The position numbers and the translations under genes were made by a program. Below are positions 1 through 11,359 of a stretch of DNA of 64,000 nt, piece after piece; position 1 is the stretch's first letter, and the number at the start of each line of letters is the position of its first letter. The notes beneath the pieces are model-generated. The model made no database searches. It worked only from the letters and a program-made list of their open reading frames with translations, and was not told the origin of the DNA. The stretch is from Membranipora membranacea (Eukaryota; Bryozoa; Gymnolaemata; Cheilostomatida; Membraniporidae): the NCBI GenBank assembly GCA_914767715.1, contig OU612067.1:8866001-8930000 (forward strand), written 5' to 3'.

Positions 1-1999
1 GTAATTTAAAGGAGATTAATCTTTTAAAAATTATGTAAAAATTCAATTTAAAGTTTTATAAATAGAAATACACATGCACTAGCTGGTAGAAAAGAAATCA
101 ATCATATAGCTATTCACTAAAGTGCATGTCATTTCAATTTGACATCATTGGTGGCATAACCGGCGTTTAAATTCTTTGCCACACCATGTGCCAGTGGCTT
201 CCGTAGGCTCCCACCATGACAAGAATTGGAGACAACATGTTTGGTTTTATTAGCCTTTAGTTGACCGGTTAATTATATATTTTTGTATAAACATGTCTGA
301 TGTTTCGTTTTTTTCCTAATGCATTAGAGATGAAATGATACAGAAAATCAATGTTTACAAATAAAGGGACAGTTGCTTCCAAACATAACCACCACCGCCA
401 ATTATATAAATCAGGTATGTATTTGTATATTCATTCAAAAATGCTTCATCTATTATCATAGACCCTACTTAGCCTAGGCAGGCTCTCTGGGGTGGGAGGA
501 CACCCACCCACCCATCCCAGACAGCCTGTACAGGCTAGCCTCAACTGCTGCACAGAATGTTGCTTCTGCTGATTAATTATAAGTGATTAGTTGGATACAT
601 AGCTGCCGAAACATTCTTGGCAGCGCTCCCAGCCATCACTCTCGCTTCGTTTATAATTCATTTATGTAAAAGTGAATTCGCTGACCAAAGTCTGCAGCTG
701 GTGGATTAATTAACAAAAGATAATTGGTATATTATCCTACTTTAAAAAAGTTTTCAAGATTTTTATTCTTCATTTTCCTAATTGTTAGCTGATTACACAT
801 TTCTTACAGTATTGATGTGAATTTCATTCATAATCCGGAACCAGCAGAGCAACCTCTCATGGTGGTATGAGCACAATCATAATGTCTGTGATGGGAGTGT
901 GGATACCGGGGGCCGTCTGCCGGGGGCAAAAGTCTGGGGGGTGGGCTCAGACAAGTGGATACCCCAAGTTTGATCGTAGGTGGTGTCTGATACTCTAACT
1001 TCAATTGTAGCCTAGTTTGAGCGCTCAGGATAGCTGGTAACTCAGGATAGCTGGTAGCTCAGGATAGCTGGTATCTCAGGATAGCTGGTAACAGCATTTC
1101 ATTATCAGTGTTTGATAATGAAATGCTACTACCAGCTATCCCAGCACAGATTGATCGCTTAAACTGATTCGAGGCAGGTTATGTGACAAAAGTGAAATAT
1201 TCGGGGAATGAGACACAACTTAGTATGGTCTTCTTTTCACATCATCAAACTTTTGATTGAAGTACTTTAAACGTTACAAGATGTAGTAAACCTTTTAATC
1301 TCCGATATTTGACACTTTTCAATGGTACAAAAAATAGATGATTGCCACCGTGCCGTAGAAACTTTCACTGTGTATTCCTCGGAATGCACTAATTATGGAA
1401 TTAACCTCCGGTAGACACTGAGAAATTAGCCTGAGTTTTTGAGGTTTTGAATCCTCTAAGGTTGAGAACCCTAAATAAGCCTCCAGTAGACTCTGAGAAA
1501 ATAGCCTGAGATTGGAGGAGACATTTGTTTACTCATGATTACCATGTCTGCATCCCATATCAATACTTAATTTGTTAGTCATGGGGTTACTTTGATTAAC
1601 AGTCTAAGTATTGCTATTAATTAATTTATTGGTTATTATTTTCTGTCAAACTATCAACAATAGAAGCTCTGTTGTGCCCGTCAAAACATAACCTACATTA
1701 TGGTCTGTTTCAGGACGCCACCAGTTTAGGAGAGAGAGATTTTTGTTTTGCATTTCAAGTCTTGTCTGGGATATGAAAAAACATCCAGGGGAGATAATAT
1801 CAGATTTCCCAATGTGAATGCTACAGCCAGGAAAAAAGCCCTGTTGTGCAGCAATTTTTATGTTTTGACATGGCTCATATCCAATAATTTCTTAATATCA
1901 AAAAAGTTTTGGCGTTGGCATAGATATACGCATCCCAAAATGCAATGTACCAGATCTTTGTTTCAGCAAAAGTATTTTTATTGCCTATATATACATTTG
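1..1999. other. Gene-free stretch with foldback repeats
   Basis: No exon with convincing splice sites and coding character was found. The stretch is AT-rich with interspersed GC-rich repeat scraps. About 471-535 forms an imperfect hairpin whose outer arms are AGCCTAGGCAGGCT and AGCCTGTACAGGCT. A larger foldback repeat at 1013-1166 is listed separately. The open frame at 1748-2023 has no recognisable features and is treated as chance. Confidence 0.5.
1013..1166. repeat. Foldback element with internal 17-bp minisatellite
   Basis: The left part holds four tandem copies of a 17-bp unit containing GGATAGCTGGTA (about 1028-1091). It then runs into a near-perfect hairpin: GCATTTCATTATCA on the left pairs with TGATAATGAAATGC on the right, and GGATAGCTGGTA pairs with TACCAGCTATCC. 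The outer ends are related (TAGTTTGAGCGC on the left; CAGTTTAAGCGATC on the complement of the right). The same terminal GCGCTTAAAC and GATAGCTGG blocks occur in the element at 26641-26775, so the two belong to one foldback family. No clear target-site duplication was seen for this copy. Confidence 0.7.
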
Positions 2000-2092
2000 T
2001 CAACATATTTCTGTACAGCATGAACAGCGTTGAATTGGGTCAGGGGTTCCTGTCACTTCTGGGTTCATTGCAAGGTTGCATTCAGTGATTAA
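2000..2092 (-). CDS. Candidate terminal exon, cysteine-rich (uncertain)
   Basis: A splice acceptor (GTGTTTTACAG) precedes 31 codons that end in TGA. The frame reads ECNLAMNPEVTG then PDPIQRCSCCTEIC, with six cysteines including a CSCC cluster, which looks like the end of a secreted disulfide-rich protein. It lies downstream, on the same strand, of the signal-peptide-like exon at 2941-3172. That exon ends in phase 1 while this frame needs phase 0, so at least one unseen exon would have to lie between them if they belong to one gene. No family is recognised, and it may be chance. Confidence 0.25.
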   Translation of the reverse strand, partial: LITECNLAMNPEVTGTPDPIQRCSCCTEIC

Positions 2093-2940
2093 CTGTAAAA
2101 CACCCATAATATAGTTATATAATACAATAAAATAATATACCCATATGATGATACTATGATATTACAATAACACAGGAATTACATCTAGGGTTGGGTTTAC
2201 TATCAACATTAGAACTTTCAATAAGATTCTCAATAAATCCATGCTATATAGGCAGTTATGTTTGTTTTACGGCTGTTAACTTGGAATTCCTTCTAACACC
2301 CAGATGACGAAACTCAAGGCGTTGAACATTTGTATAACAAATAAAACTGATGTGCTATTTGCTACACCCACAGAGTAATTATCACTGAAGTACGTCAAGT
2401 CGTGATGGTTTTATTGGAAAAACCCAGCTAGACTAACCCTGGTGATTTTGTTATCTGCTGAGTAATAAGTCAATCTCGTAAGGCAACCCCTCCTTGCTAT
2501 AGTTATGTCACGATGATTTTATTGGAAAAACCCACCTAAACCCACTCTAGTGATCTTGTTATTTGCTGAGTAACATCAGAATCTTGAACTGAATCTTGAA
2601 AGGCGACTCTCCTTTGTACAGTTGTATGGTTTTTCTGGTCATCTTAGGTCAAAAATCGGACAACACTGACCTCTGTGCTAATGGGAAATAATAACCTACG
2701 CGGTGTTCAAGGGTTGGGTGAATCCAGATAAGTTTTCAAAACACCTTTTAAATTAGTTTATATTGCAACACATATCAGGTTATACTAGATTTGCCTGGGG
2801 TGGGTAAGGAAGAAACCGATCTTGTTGTTGACAGTATTGCTTACATATATCCTAACCCCTCAAAGCTGGTGCCTGGACTCTCTGCTTCTTAGAAAACATT
2901 ATTCATAATAATTGTCATTAGATATAAATGAATCACTTAC

Positions 2941-3172
2941 CACTCCTAGCATTGATGGGCGATAGTAATAAGCTTGATTTCCTATTTGAAGTTGTCTCCT
3001 CCTGTTTAATCGTCTCCATTAACTGGCGTCTTGTTTTGTATATTGCGTAGTAAGCTGAGGCGCTAGAGACATTTCCTACTTTCTGTAGAGAAGAGCTTCC
3101 GAAAGCAGCAGTAAATTTTATCCGAAGTATGCAAAACAAGCACTGTACTAATACATAAAAAATCCGCTGCAT
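2941..3172 (-). CDS. First exon of an unrecognised secreted-type protein
   Basis: An ATG opens 77 codons that run into a strong donor, AGTG|GTAAGTGA, in phase 1. The first about 25 residues (MQRIFYVLVQCLFCILRIKF) are a good signal peptide or signal anchor. They are followed by a Ser/Ala-rich stretch and a basic and acidic segment containing YKTRRQLMETIKQEE. The gene would continue toward lower coordinates. The next exon was not identified with certainty; the candidate at 2000-2092 is on the same strand but in a mismatched phase. The protein is not recognised. The long open frame, signal-like start and strong donor together support a real exon. Confidence 0.45.
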
Positions 3173-4041
3173 TTTTATAGCTTATAACGTTGTATTTATT
3201 GATGCGCTGCCACAGATAGAGAGTTAACTATGCTGCCACTTGAGGGTTAAAAGTTGTTGTGTGTGTAGTATTTGATTGGTGTATGTATATCAAGCAACAA
3301 GTGAATGAACATAAACACACAGATGAACCCGCTATCTTCTAATGTATCGTTTATCACTTAACTTTCCAAAAAAATCCTATCCTATATATCGTCTATAATC
3401 GGCTGCCACAAAATTATAAATAATGGTCAGCTGCAAATACTTGTGCAAATTATAGAACCTCAAATCCGACTGGACCACTCATAAGGGTATAAAGAATCAA
3501 TCATCGCTTAATCATCGGAGGGATGATGAGCACAAGCCGACATTTTTCAACATCGACTAAGTGTAAACAGTGGTGTCAAGTTTATTCCCTTTTTCATGAG
3601 TCATTGACCTAAGAATACTAATCACTACTCAGACAGCATCGCTGACTTTATCTGAGCAGCGGGGTGGGGGTGGCTGAGTGCAGAGGGGCAAAGTGTCAGG
3701 AAATGAGGGGGATAGTTGAAAATGACTCAACGGATATCTTTGACATGACTCATGACGTCAGCTAGGAACTTAAGACGATACTGTTGAAGTTTTGTTGACC
3801 TGTTACCCAAAAAAGGTCATTAAAAATAGCACAGTGAACACAACTTCTATCTATAATATAATAAAGATATATTATATAAAGGTCTATATGCACAATAATG
3901 TGTTCTTCCTCCATCAACTTATTCTAGTTGCAGCCTGGTACCGTTGAAGGGGTGTGACTACATGTACTCTATGCACAGATATGGCCATGAGATATCAGCA
4001 GACGAGAAAACTGAATTTTGAGATGCTAAAAAACATGTGAG

Positions 4042-4076
4042 CAGGGAGGGTGGGATATACCCTCCCACCCTCCCTG
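4042..4076. repeat. Perfect 14-bp-arm hairpin
   Basis: CAGGGAGGGTGGGA at 4042-4055 is followed after 7 bases by its exact reverse complement at 4063-4076. The same 14-mer recurs at 58406-58419 with a 9-bp arm at 58422-58430, so this is a dispersed hairpin motif rather than a unique terminator. Confidence 0.7.
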
Positions 4077-5461
4077 TTGTGAGGTTTGAGAAACTTGAGA
4101 TTAAGTGCTAGAGTACATTGCAGTGACCACACAAGCTTTAAATTCCCATATCCTAGTTCCAAACAAGCCACTTACCATCTCCATCACAACCTCCTTTCTG
4201 TTTATTTGTGCCAGAAGCGCTTTTGACATAACGGATCTAGCGTGAATTACACGTCATAGTCCGAACTAATTCCACAACTATCCAAGTGCAGTAAACGCTG
4301 TACTTTGCCAAAAATTTCTAGACAAATGAAATATCGACTCTACATTTTGAAAGTTTGAAAAGTGCGTGGGGATATATATTGGCTCCAAACTTGACCACAA
4401 AATGCCCGATCCTCAAGTGTCATGATAAGACTGTCATTAGGAGACAATGGCATCTCAAGTCGGCAAAAAAGTACGACTTATCTTCCGGAAGTATTGACAG
4501 CCAGAGAATGATTGTGCATGCAAGATTGGTAACTGTCAGTGGAAAGGTATCAAGGGCCCAATACTCCACCCACCTAAGTGCTTTCACCACGAACAATTGG
4601 CATCCATCAGTCACGTTTGATGTATTAAATGTTGAACAATAGGTTATTCATTTTACAAGTCACTTTTTGCTGGTAATTAATTTTTCTTTTCTTTCTCTTC
4701 TCAACCATCAGCTGTTACTGGAAAGCTGAATCATCAACGAGGTTAATGAGCAAATATTGCATCTTAAGTTTCATTTTAAGGTCTAAACTTCATGCTGTAT
4801 TTCAATTATAATTAAGAAAAGATAACTCATACCCTGAAAGTTGTTTCTATCACATTGGCCTTTACTGACATGAAAAAAATAGAACAGAATAGAATATTAT
4901 TATCGCACTGGCTATTTTATGTCATGACACAAGGATCAGGGATGTCATTTAATTAGGGGGGGGGGGGAGATTTTTCAGCCGTTCGTTTCCGATTTAACTA
5001 ATTGATATCGCTCTGCTCAAACATGCAGTTTGGTGTTTTAGGTCTAGTCGTTCATCGAGAGAACTATATATCAATATAATATGTATATCATGCAGTGAAT
5101 AATTTCCCATACACAAAACATTCAAAATAATTTTATTGTCCTATTATTAAACCACCCCTCCAACCCCATGTAATAGTTTACACTGTTCAGCTGAAAATTC
5201 TGGGAATCTGTCTGAGTGGTTTTGAATGTTAATAACTGTAACTGTAATAAGTTTGCAAAAAGGATTTTGTATTCAAATGCCTGACAGATAATAATTTAAT
5301 TGATTTCATTGCCAGAATATGACATCCCCGATTGCGGTCATGCTGAAAAGTGCTAATGTGTGAGTGTCACTTGTATCTTCCAGCAGATCATGAACTCCTT
5401 GTTCTCCGTTTGGTAACGCTGTATTTTATGACTATCAACAGTATTTATGCTGATTGAGTTG

Positions 5462-5551
5462 ATCGGAAACTGCAAAAAAGCTTGCGGGAAAAAAGGCCAG
5501 GAAAAAGCAAAATGCCCCAAAGGATACCGCAGGAAAGGTATGAGTGACACG
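5462..5551 (+). CDS. Candidate internal exon, Lys/Cys-rich (uncertain)
   Basis: A possible acceptor (ATCAACAG at about 5446) opens a frame reading IELIGNCKKACGKKG, then KAKCPKGYRRK, into a donor, GAAAG|GTATGAG, in phase 1. Three cysteines and many lysines suggest a small secreted or extracellular domain, but no family is recognised and flanking exons were not found. The peptide composition is unlike the surrounding non-coding frames, which is the main support. Confidence 0.25.
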
Positions 5552-7744
5552 AAAAGTACTTTTGTTATAACAGATTTATGTATATTGCAAAATCTCCACT
5601 ATGGACAGGTCAGGTTAACTAGATGGGCAACCATAACATTTCTTTATACAATATACTTCCAATGGATCAGTTATTGACCTTTCACTTTGGACCAAATCAC
5701 CTTTGTGTCAAAATAATCAATTATAAGGGATGACAACTCCTGATTCTCAGCTTCTTTTTTTATCAATGAACATGCAATGATGACAGTTAATTATGCAGCG
5801 TCATAAGTTAGTTAGGCAATGATGCTTTAATGATGCAATATTTAACCAATGTGACATAGACATCTAACCGCTATTAGGATTTACATAAAAAGTGCATTTC
5901 ATCAAGCCTGACTTCGGTATATAGCGTGTCATAGTAAAACGTGGGTGTTATAAATAGCTAATAATCATATGCAAAAGCTTGAAGCCTCCGCAAAATGGGT
6001 ACATCTAAGAACTTGAAGGCCATCTGTTTAGTTTTAAGAAGCTAAGTTCACACCGCTCGCGGCCAAATATTCTGTGGGCAGAGCTGCCGTACTTACAGTG
6101 GGTAGCAGTGCTGCCGTACGTTTAGTGGGTAGCAGTGCTGCCAAACCTAGAAATGTGTAGGTTCAATGCGGATGTCTTTTGAAAATTACACAACATGATA
6201 TAGTTTTTAAATGTATAAATTAGCATTATTGAACCAAGGGGTTTTGCCTCACACAGTTAAGTCCCATATTCAGTAGGCTTATACCTTGAATCAATGACGG
6301 CATTACACCACATATATAATTATAAGTTTTTTCTCAAGGATAAACTCACACCTCACACATCGGGGCCGCTCACATGTAGGTTCCGGGAGGTGGCCAACTC
6401 CAAAAGCTACAAGAAAACTTTAATTTATTGCCTGTCTGCACCAGTGCAGTCTTAACTAGAGAAAATAATTGTTCATCATATGAGTTATGGCTTCGATCTA
6501 TGGTAACATATTTAATGTCAGGCGAGGTTTAACATTTATATCTTCGTGTTTAGTCATCAAAAATTTGTATATTTAGAGATGACCCAACCCATTAAAACAT
6601 GCACTTATATCTAAGTAAGCTCCCAGACATGCAAATACAGAATTTAATTTAAGCAGTGCACAATGAATCATGGAACGATGCCCTACCAGCAAGCTCAGAC
6701 GTCTATATCAACATAAATATCAGGCTGGATACTGAAAGGGTCAACTGGAAAAAAAAGTACACCATTTTGCTTCGCCACAGCGCATGGAGGGTGGTACATG
6801 TTGATATAGGAAACAATATTAATCAATCAATTTGTTTACATCTGCGACATTTATAAAAATTCTAGCAAATTCCGTCACTGTCACAATGACTCTTTGCACT
6901 CGTTCTGCGGTAGATGCCACCTTTATTTTATTTTAGGTTATAACTTGGAGTTATTTTGGCAATGAGATGGACCAATCATCACCGGCGTTCTATCAAATGT
7001 CCATTCTATAACAATTATTATATCTTGTCACTTATATCGCCAAAATCATAATAATATGTTTGACATGTTAATACGGTTCTTGCAAAGGTCCTGTTTGCAA
7101 TTTGTTCAACACATGTTGGAGCTATTTGACTCCAGAGTGACAGTTATGGGAATGTTATAATCTTGTGAGATAAATGTTATGACGAGAATTCGTCTCCCCA
7201 ATCCATATGGAAGACCGCCCCTAGTAACTCTTTTGCAGGAAAAGTTATTTGCCAAGTTTGTGTATGAGCTGGGATTTAATTAGTCTTCTCTTGTTTGTTT
7301 TTCATATTGCATTCCGGGGGATATTTTTACTTCGGCATTGGGCCAAATTTAAACGAATATAAATAAAATATAATCTTAAAATATCATTTGTAAGTAGTAG
7401 GTGTGTTTAAATAAAGACCCACAGGCTGGACACGTGATACCCTAGTTCTACACCTGCAAGGATAGCAAGGTCAACAATAATCTTAGGGATTTGCGTATTA
7501 AGAGCGATTAGTACACAATTATACTGGTGTTAAATGGGTCTCAGTACTTTTGGCACATTGTATAATAGTCCACTTCAGATTTCAATTGTTTATACTATAG
7601 TTGTTGATTGCTAGTTTACATTGCCCCAGCGTAGCAGAAAGTGTAACTGTATATGTTGTGAGAGAGTTAGAAACATTTGTGTATGTGTACAAATTGTATA
7701 AGTCATCAAGTCATATGAGCCAATGAAATCTCTTGTGTATGAAA

Positions 7745-7781
7745 ACCAATAACGCTTCGATGCGCTTCAATCTTATAAATA
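7745..7781 (+). promoter_or_regulatory. CCAAT and TATA boxes of the GDF8/11-like gene
   Basis: A CCAAT box (7745-7749) lies 25 bp upstream of a canonical TATAAATA (7774-7781). The start codon is 92 bp past the TATA box, so transcription should begin near 7803-7812 and give a 5' UTR of about 60-70 nt. The spacing is that of a focused metazoan core promoter. Confidence 0.65.
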
Positions 7782-7872
7782 GCGCGAAGTATTGTTAGAG
7801 ATCTGTATTCAATTAGCAAGATCTGGTGCTGCAACAGCTTCAACACCTCTATAAACATACAAGACTCTCACA

Positions 7873-10800
7873 ATGTCGCAAATCGCACACAAGGTAGTTC
7901 TTCTATTCTGGCTTTGCTCAAGTTGTCTCCTGGTGGCTGGAACCATAGAAAGGGAAGAGACAGAACAACAACAGACAGCAAGGCTCGGTAACCTTGGGTC
8001 AGGTCGGGCAAGTATACAGATAGACTTTAGCGGATATATAGATGACGATGTTACCTCTGAAGAGGTGGGCGATGAGGAAATTGGTGTGAACTCAACCGAG
8101 TACGAGAGTGTAGACGATGACCTGCCGCTTGAGCAGCTCGATCTACAGGCAGACAATGTAGCTGAGAAGGCGGCTGAGCTGCCTGATCAGGCTGAAGAAA
8201 CAACAGCAACTTTCGATTTGAGTACAGCAAACCTTGACGATCTCGAAATGCCAGAACCTGAGCGGTTGGTGCAGAAAAAGCCGCAGCAAGATCCAACAAA
8301 GCTTCACGATGTCGCCATACTAATGAGAAAGGCTCAAATTAAAGAAGAGATCAAAAAGAGGTTAAATTTGGAAAATCTGCCTAAAGCCAGCATGGTCAAT
8401 CTGTTTAACAATAAAAAGTTTCCACATCATATAATAGGAGGATACGATCTCATGCAGAACGATCAGCCAAAAGAAGAAAATTACCAACCAACAAAGATCG
8501 AGCAGATGATAAGATTTGCCCAGCAAGGTGAGTAATACTTGAGTAACCTTTGGGTAGATGACACAAAAAGGTCAAAGCAGGCTTCGCCTACACAGGCCCC
8601 AACATCGCCCCCAGTAGACCAAGGGGCCCATATATGTTTTTCATATTATTTTAATATTCATGCATATATTATTGAGCAATACCCATTTGACCAGAGAGTT
8701 GTTAGATTCAAACGACGGCTGTAGATAGCGCTTCTGGCCAGGAAGCGGTTAACGGCTAGACGCAATACCATCGAGACCCTCAGATAATTCCAAGAAGTTA
8801 GGTTCTTGTAGGCGATCCATATTCTTTGTCAAAGCGTAAAACGAAAAAAATAATGACTAGTGAATATTTTCGAGAGCGCCTAATAGTTTGCTAGCATGCT
8901 ACACTAAGACCTCCTGCATTGAATTGAATCAATGAATTTGGTAAAAGCCATGTCTGGAACGCATCGATCGGTTTGGCGTTAAAGTCATTACCATTGGTAT
9001 TGCTCTCTAGCCATGCTTTGATTTTACCAATGAATCACTCGCACCAACTAGGCTGACCACATTGATTTAGTATCGTCTGCAAGCACAATACTAGACACAT
9101 AATTTATTTACTAATAAAATCCTAAAGACTGTTTCCATCCTTCACCCGACAATCCTCTATATAAACTCGCCTGAGGCAGTTATAAAACCCAAAATTGAAC
9201 CTAAAGTGGCGCTCCGCAACGACTATTGTAACAGAATTGATTGTTGTGATATATAAAATGCAATGATCGCCTCACAATAGCCATATGCGTTTGTAGCGCC
9301 ACTTGGCCCCGACTAACTGTTCGTTTTGCCTCCCAGAGTGTTTACATATTTTCACTCAATTAAGTGACTCCTTAGTTTTCGATTACTCACTAGAGTAACT
9401 TAGTTTAACTTGTTCAACCCCCTTGGTACACCTTACCTTATATTATTCTTTGCCTTTTTGTCAATGAAATCAACAGCGTTCAACAATGGATTTAAACAAA
9501 TGATCATGGTTGACTCGGCAGATTATAAGTGTGATGGTAATTGATTTCCAGCATGAATGACAGTAAATCAAGGGCATAATAACATTGTAATTATTCAACA
9601 CAGACCAAAAATATGTAGCCTTATAGGAAGTCCACACTTTAATCTTAAGCCACTTGCACTACATTATGTCATTAACGATGGAAATTAAGTACAGTACGTT
9701 TTGGTATGACGACTCCAATGATAGGTGTGAACTGCAATAATATACTAATAGGTTTTATAGGCTGAAGTTAAATGCCAAGGTTTCAAGAATCATCCAATAA
9801 CGATACTAGTTTCTTTCCTTACAGTGCCACAAGACAAGGAGATAAGGATAGCAGACAGCAGACAGAGCTCAACAATGTTCTTTCCGATGCCGATGACTGT
9901 GACAGAGCGTAGTCTGAAGAAAGCAACACTCCTTATCTATCTCGAGACGCCACAAGGCTTTGAGAACCAAATAGCAACACTGAACATTACCACAAACCGT
10001 GTGACCAAGACCAGAGGTATTCATCTGAGCAAAGTCGGACTCGTAGATGGCGGTAAATGGCATCATATCGATGTGACAAAAGAAGCCAGGGCGTGGACAC
10101 GAGGCGAATGGATCAGCAATCTGGGACTTGTAGCCGAGGCGACGGTGGATGGTACACATATATTCCAGTTTAACAACAGCCAGATAGGCCAAAACAGCTC
10201 CATAGAAAGGGTGAGTTACAAGTAAAAATAACAGGAAATTGTGATTTCATCATTTGGGTGGTTTATGTGTGGAGATGTAGTGGAGTAAACTGTCAAGCAC
10301 TCGGTGGCCAAGGCTTACTGCTTGATTGTAACCATCAACACAACAAGCAAGGTCTAAGCTGTACTAAGTATGACAAGTCAGTGAAACTCAGCAAACATCT
10401 CCCGAAGATCTGCTCCATCACTGCTAGAGATTTACTGATTTCCGACTAAAATCAGCCACCATATTTTGACTTCTTTTTTGGCTTGTGATGTAATGTGGCA
10501 CAGTTTATGACCATGTAGACCACAAGACTGACATGATAGAATTTTGAAGCTTTGCGTGCACTACAAGCCCTGCTGGTGCAAGAAAACCTCCATTAATCAC
10601 CACCTATCTGCTCTGTAGTCTGCAGTGTTTTGATTTTGACATAGCTTCCAGGGTCTCAGCAAAATCTATCTATTAATCACCATTTAGTACCATCAATTAT
10701 CATTCTTTGGAATCGGTATATTTGGTGACTAGACACAAATAAGCACCATTAAAATCCTTTTTGCTAACACCCTTGTCAGATGCCTTGCATGTTTCCCACA

Positions 10801-11311
10801 GTTTGGATAAGGTGTCTGTATTCTGATGAGCTTGTGTATTTCATGAATTGAGCCTACTGCCCTTCAATATAATGACCGATGCTCTATAATGCTTTCTTTT
10901 ATTCTTTAGATACCAATCATAAAACTGGATTTCAATGAAGGGGAGTTCAATGAACCTCGTCAAAAGCGCTCAATAGACACAGATCGCCCTCGACAATGTA
11001 AACTAGAAGATAACGAAAGCCGATGTTGTAGGTACCCATTCGTTCTAGACTTTGACGAACTGGGCGCAGAATTCGAGTTTATAATCTCACCTAAAAGATA
11101 CTGGGCAAACTATTGTAACGGGGACTGTCCCGAATATGTGCTGCCAAGCAATGGCCACACTATGTTAATGAGGGGGTTGCCTACTAGGACGAAAAACTGC
11201 TGTTCACCGACTAGCCTTCAACCGTTAACTCTTTTATATCTAAACGAAATGGGAGACGTAATGAAAGGGGAGTTGCAAGGCATGACTATTTCTCAGTGTC
11301 AATGCGTGTAG
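7873..11311 (+). CDS. Myostatin/GDF11-like TGF-beta ligand
   Basis: Three exons: 7873-8527 (ends CAAG|GTGAGT), 9825-10210 and 10910-11311. Phases 1 and 0 join cleanly into 481 codons (480 aa plus stop). Residues 1-24 are a signal peptide (VVLLFWLCSSCLLVAG core). Residues about 50-150 are a long acidic region. AQIKEEIKKRLNLENLP (154-170) resembles the first latency helix of GDF8/11 prodomains, followed by the arm domain (ATLLIYLETPQG). A furin site RQKR (364-367) releases a mature chain of about 113 residues with nine cysteines, in order C, CC, C, C (as CNGDC, the CxGxC knot motif), CC, CQC. RCCRYP and SPKRYWANYC are hallmarks of the GDF8/GDF11 group. The paired finger tryptophans of GDF8/11 are replaced by GAEFEF. 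As a secreted dimer it should signal through activin-type receptors. The family assignment is secure; myostatin versus another activin-like paralogue is less so. Confidence 0.9.
10970..11308 (+). other. Mature TGF-beta domain of the GDF8/11-like gene
   Basis: The mature segment begins after RQKR with SIDTDRPRQC and ends QCQCV at the stop codon. It contains the full nine-cysteine pattern expected for GDF8/11, activin and TGF-beta chains, including the cysteine before the last CxC needed for the inter-chain disulfide (NCC). The helix and finger-2 region (PLTLLYLNEMGDV) aligns with the family pattern PINMLYFN. It is all encoded in the last exon, as in vertebrate GDF8 and GDF11. Confidence 0.88.
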
Positions 11312-11351
11312 CAGGATCTCGAACTTTTTTTTTTATAATTATTTTTTTCTC

Positions 11352-11357
11352 AATAAA
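11352..11357 (+). terminator. Poly(A) signal of the GDF8/11-like gene
   Basis: A canonical AATAAA lies 40 bp after the stop codon, following a T-rich run. If used, the 3' UTR is unusually short (about 60 nt); longer alternatives further downstream cannot be excluded. Confidence 0.5.
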
Positions 11358-11359
11358 AA

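Larger units (their letters stand above)
3173..7744. other. Intergenic stretch, no firm gene
   Basis: AT-rich sequence with several short open frames that lack conserved features. It contains a poly-G run near 4957-4968, a perfect 14-bp-arm hairpin at 4042-4076 and one candidate exon at 5462-5551, listed separately. The frame at 4355-4642 shows no recognisable motif and no supporting splice signal. The frame at 6656-6856 overlaps an inverted pair (TATATCAACAT / ATGTTGATATA) and is treated as repeat-derived. Confidence 0.5.
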
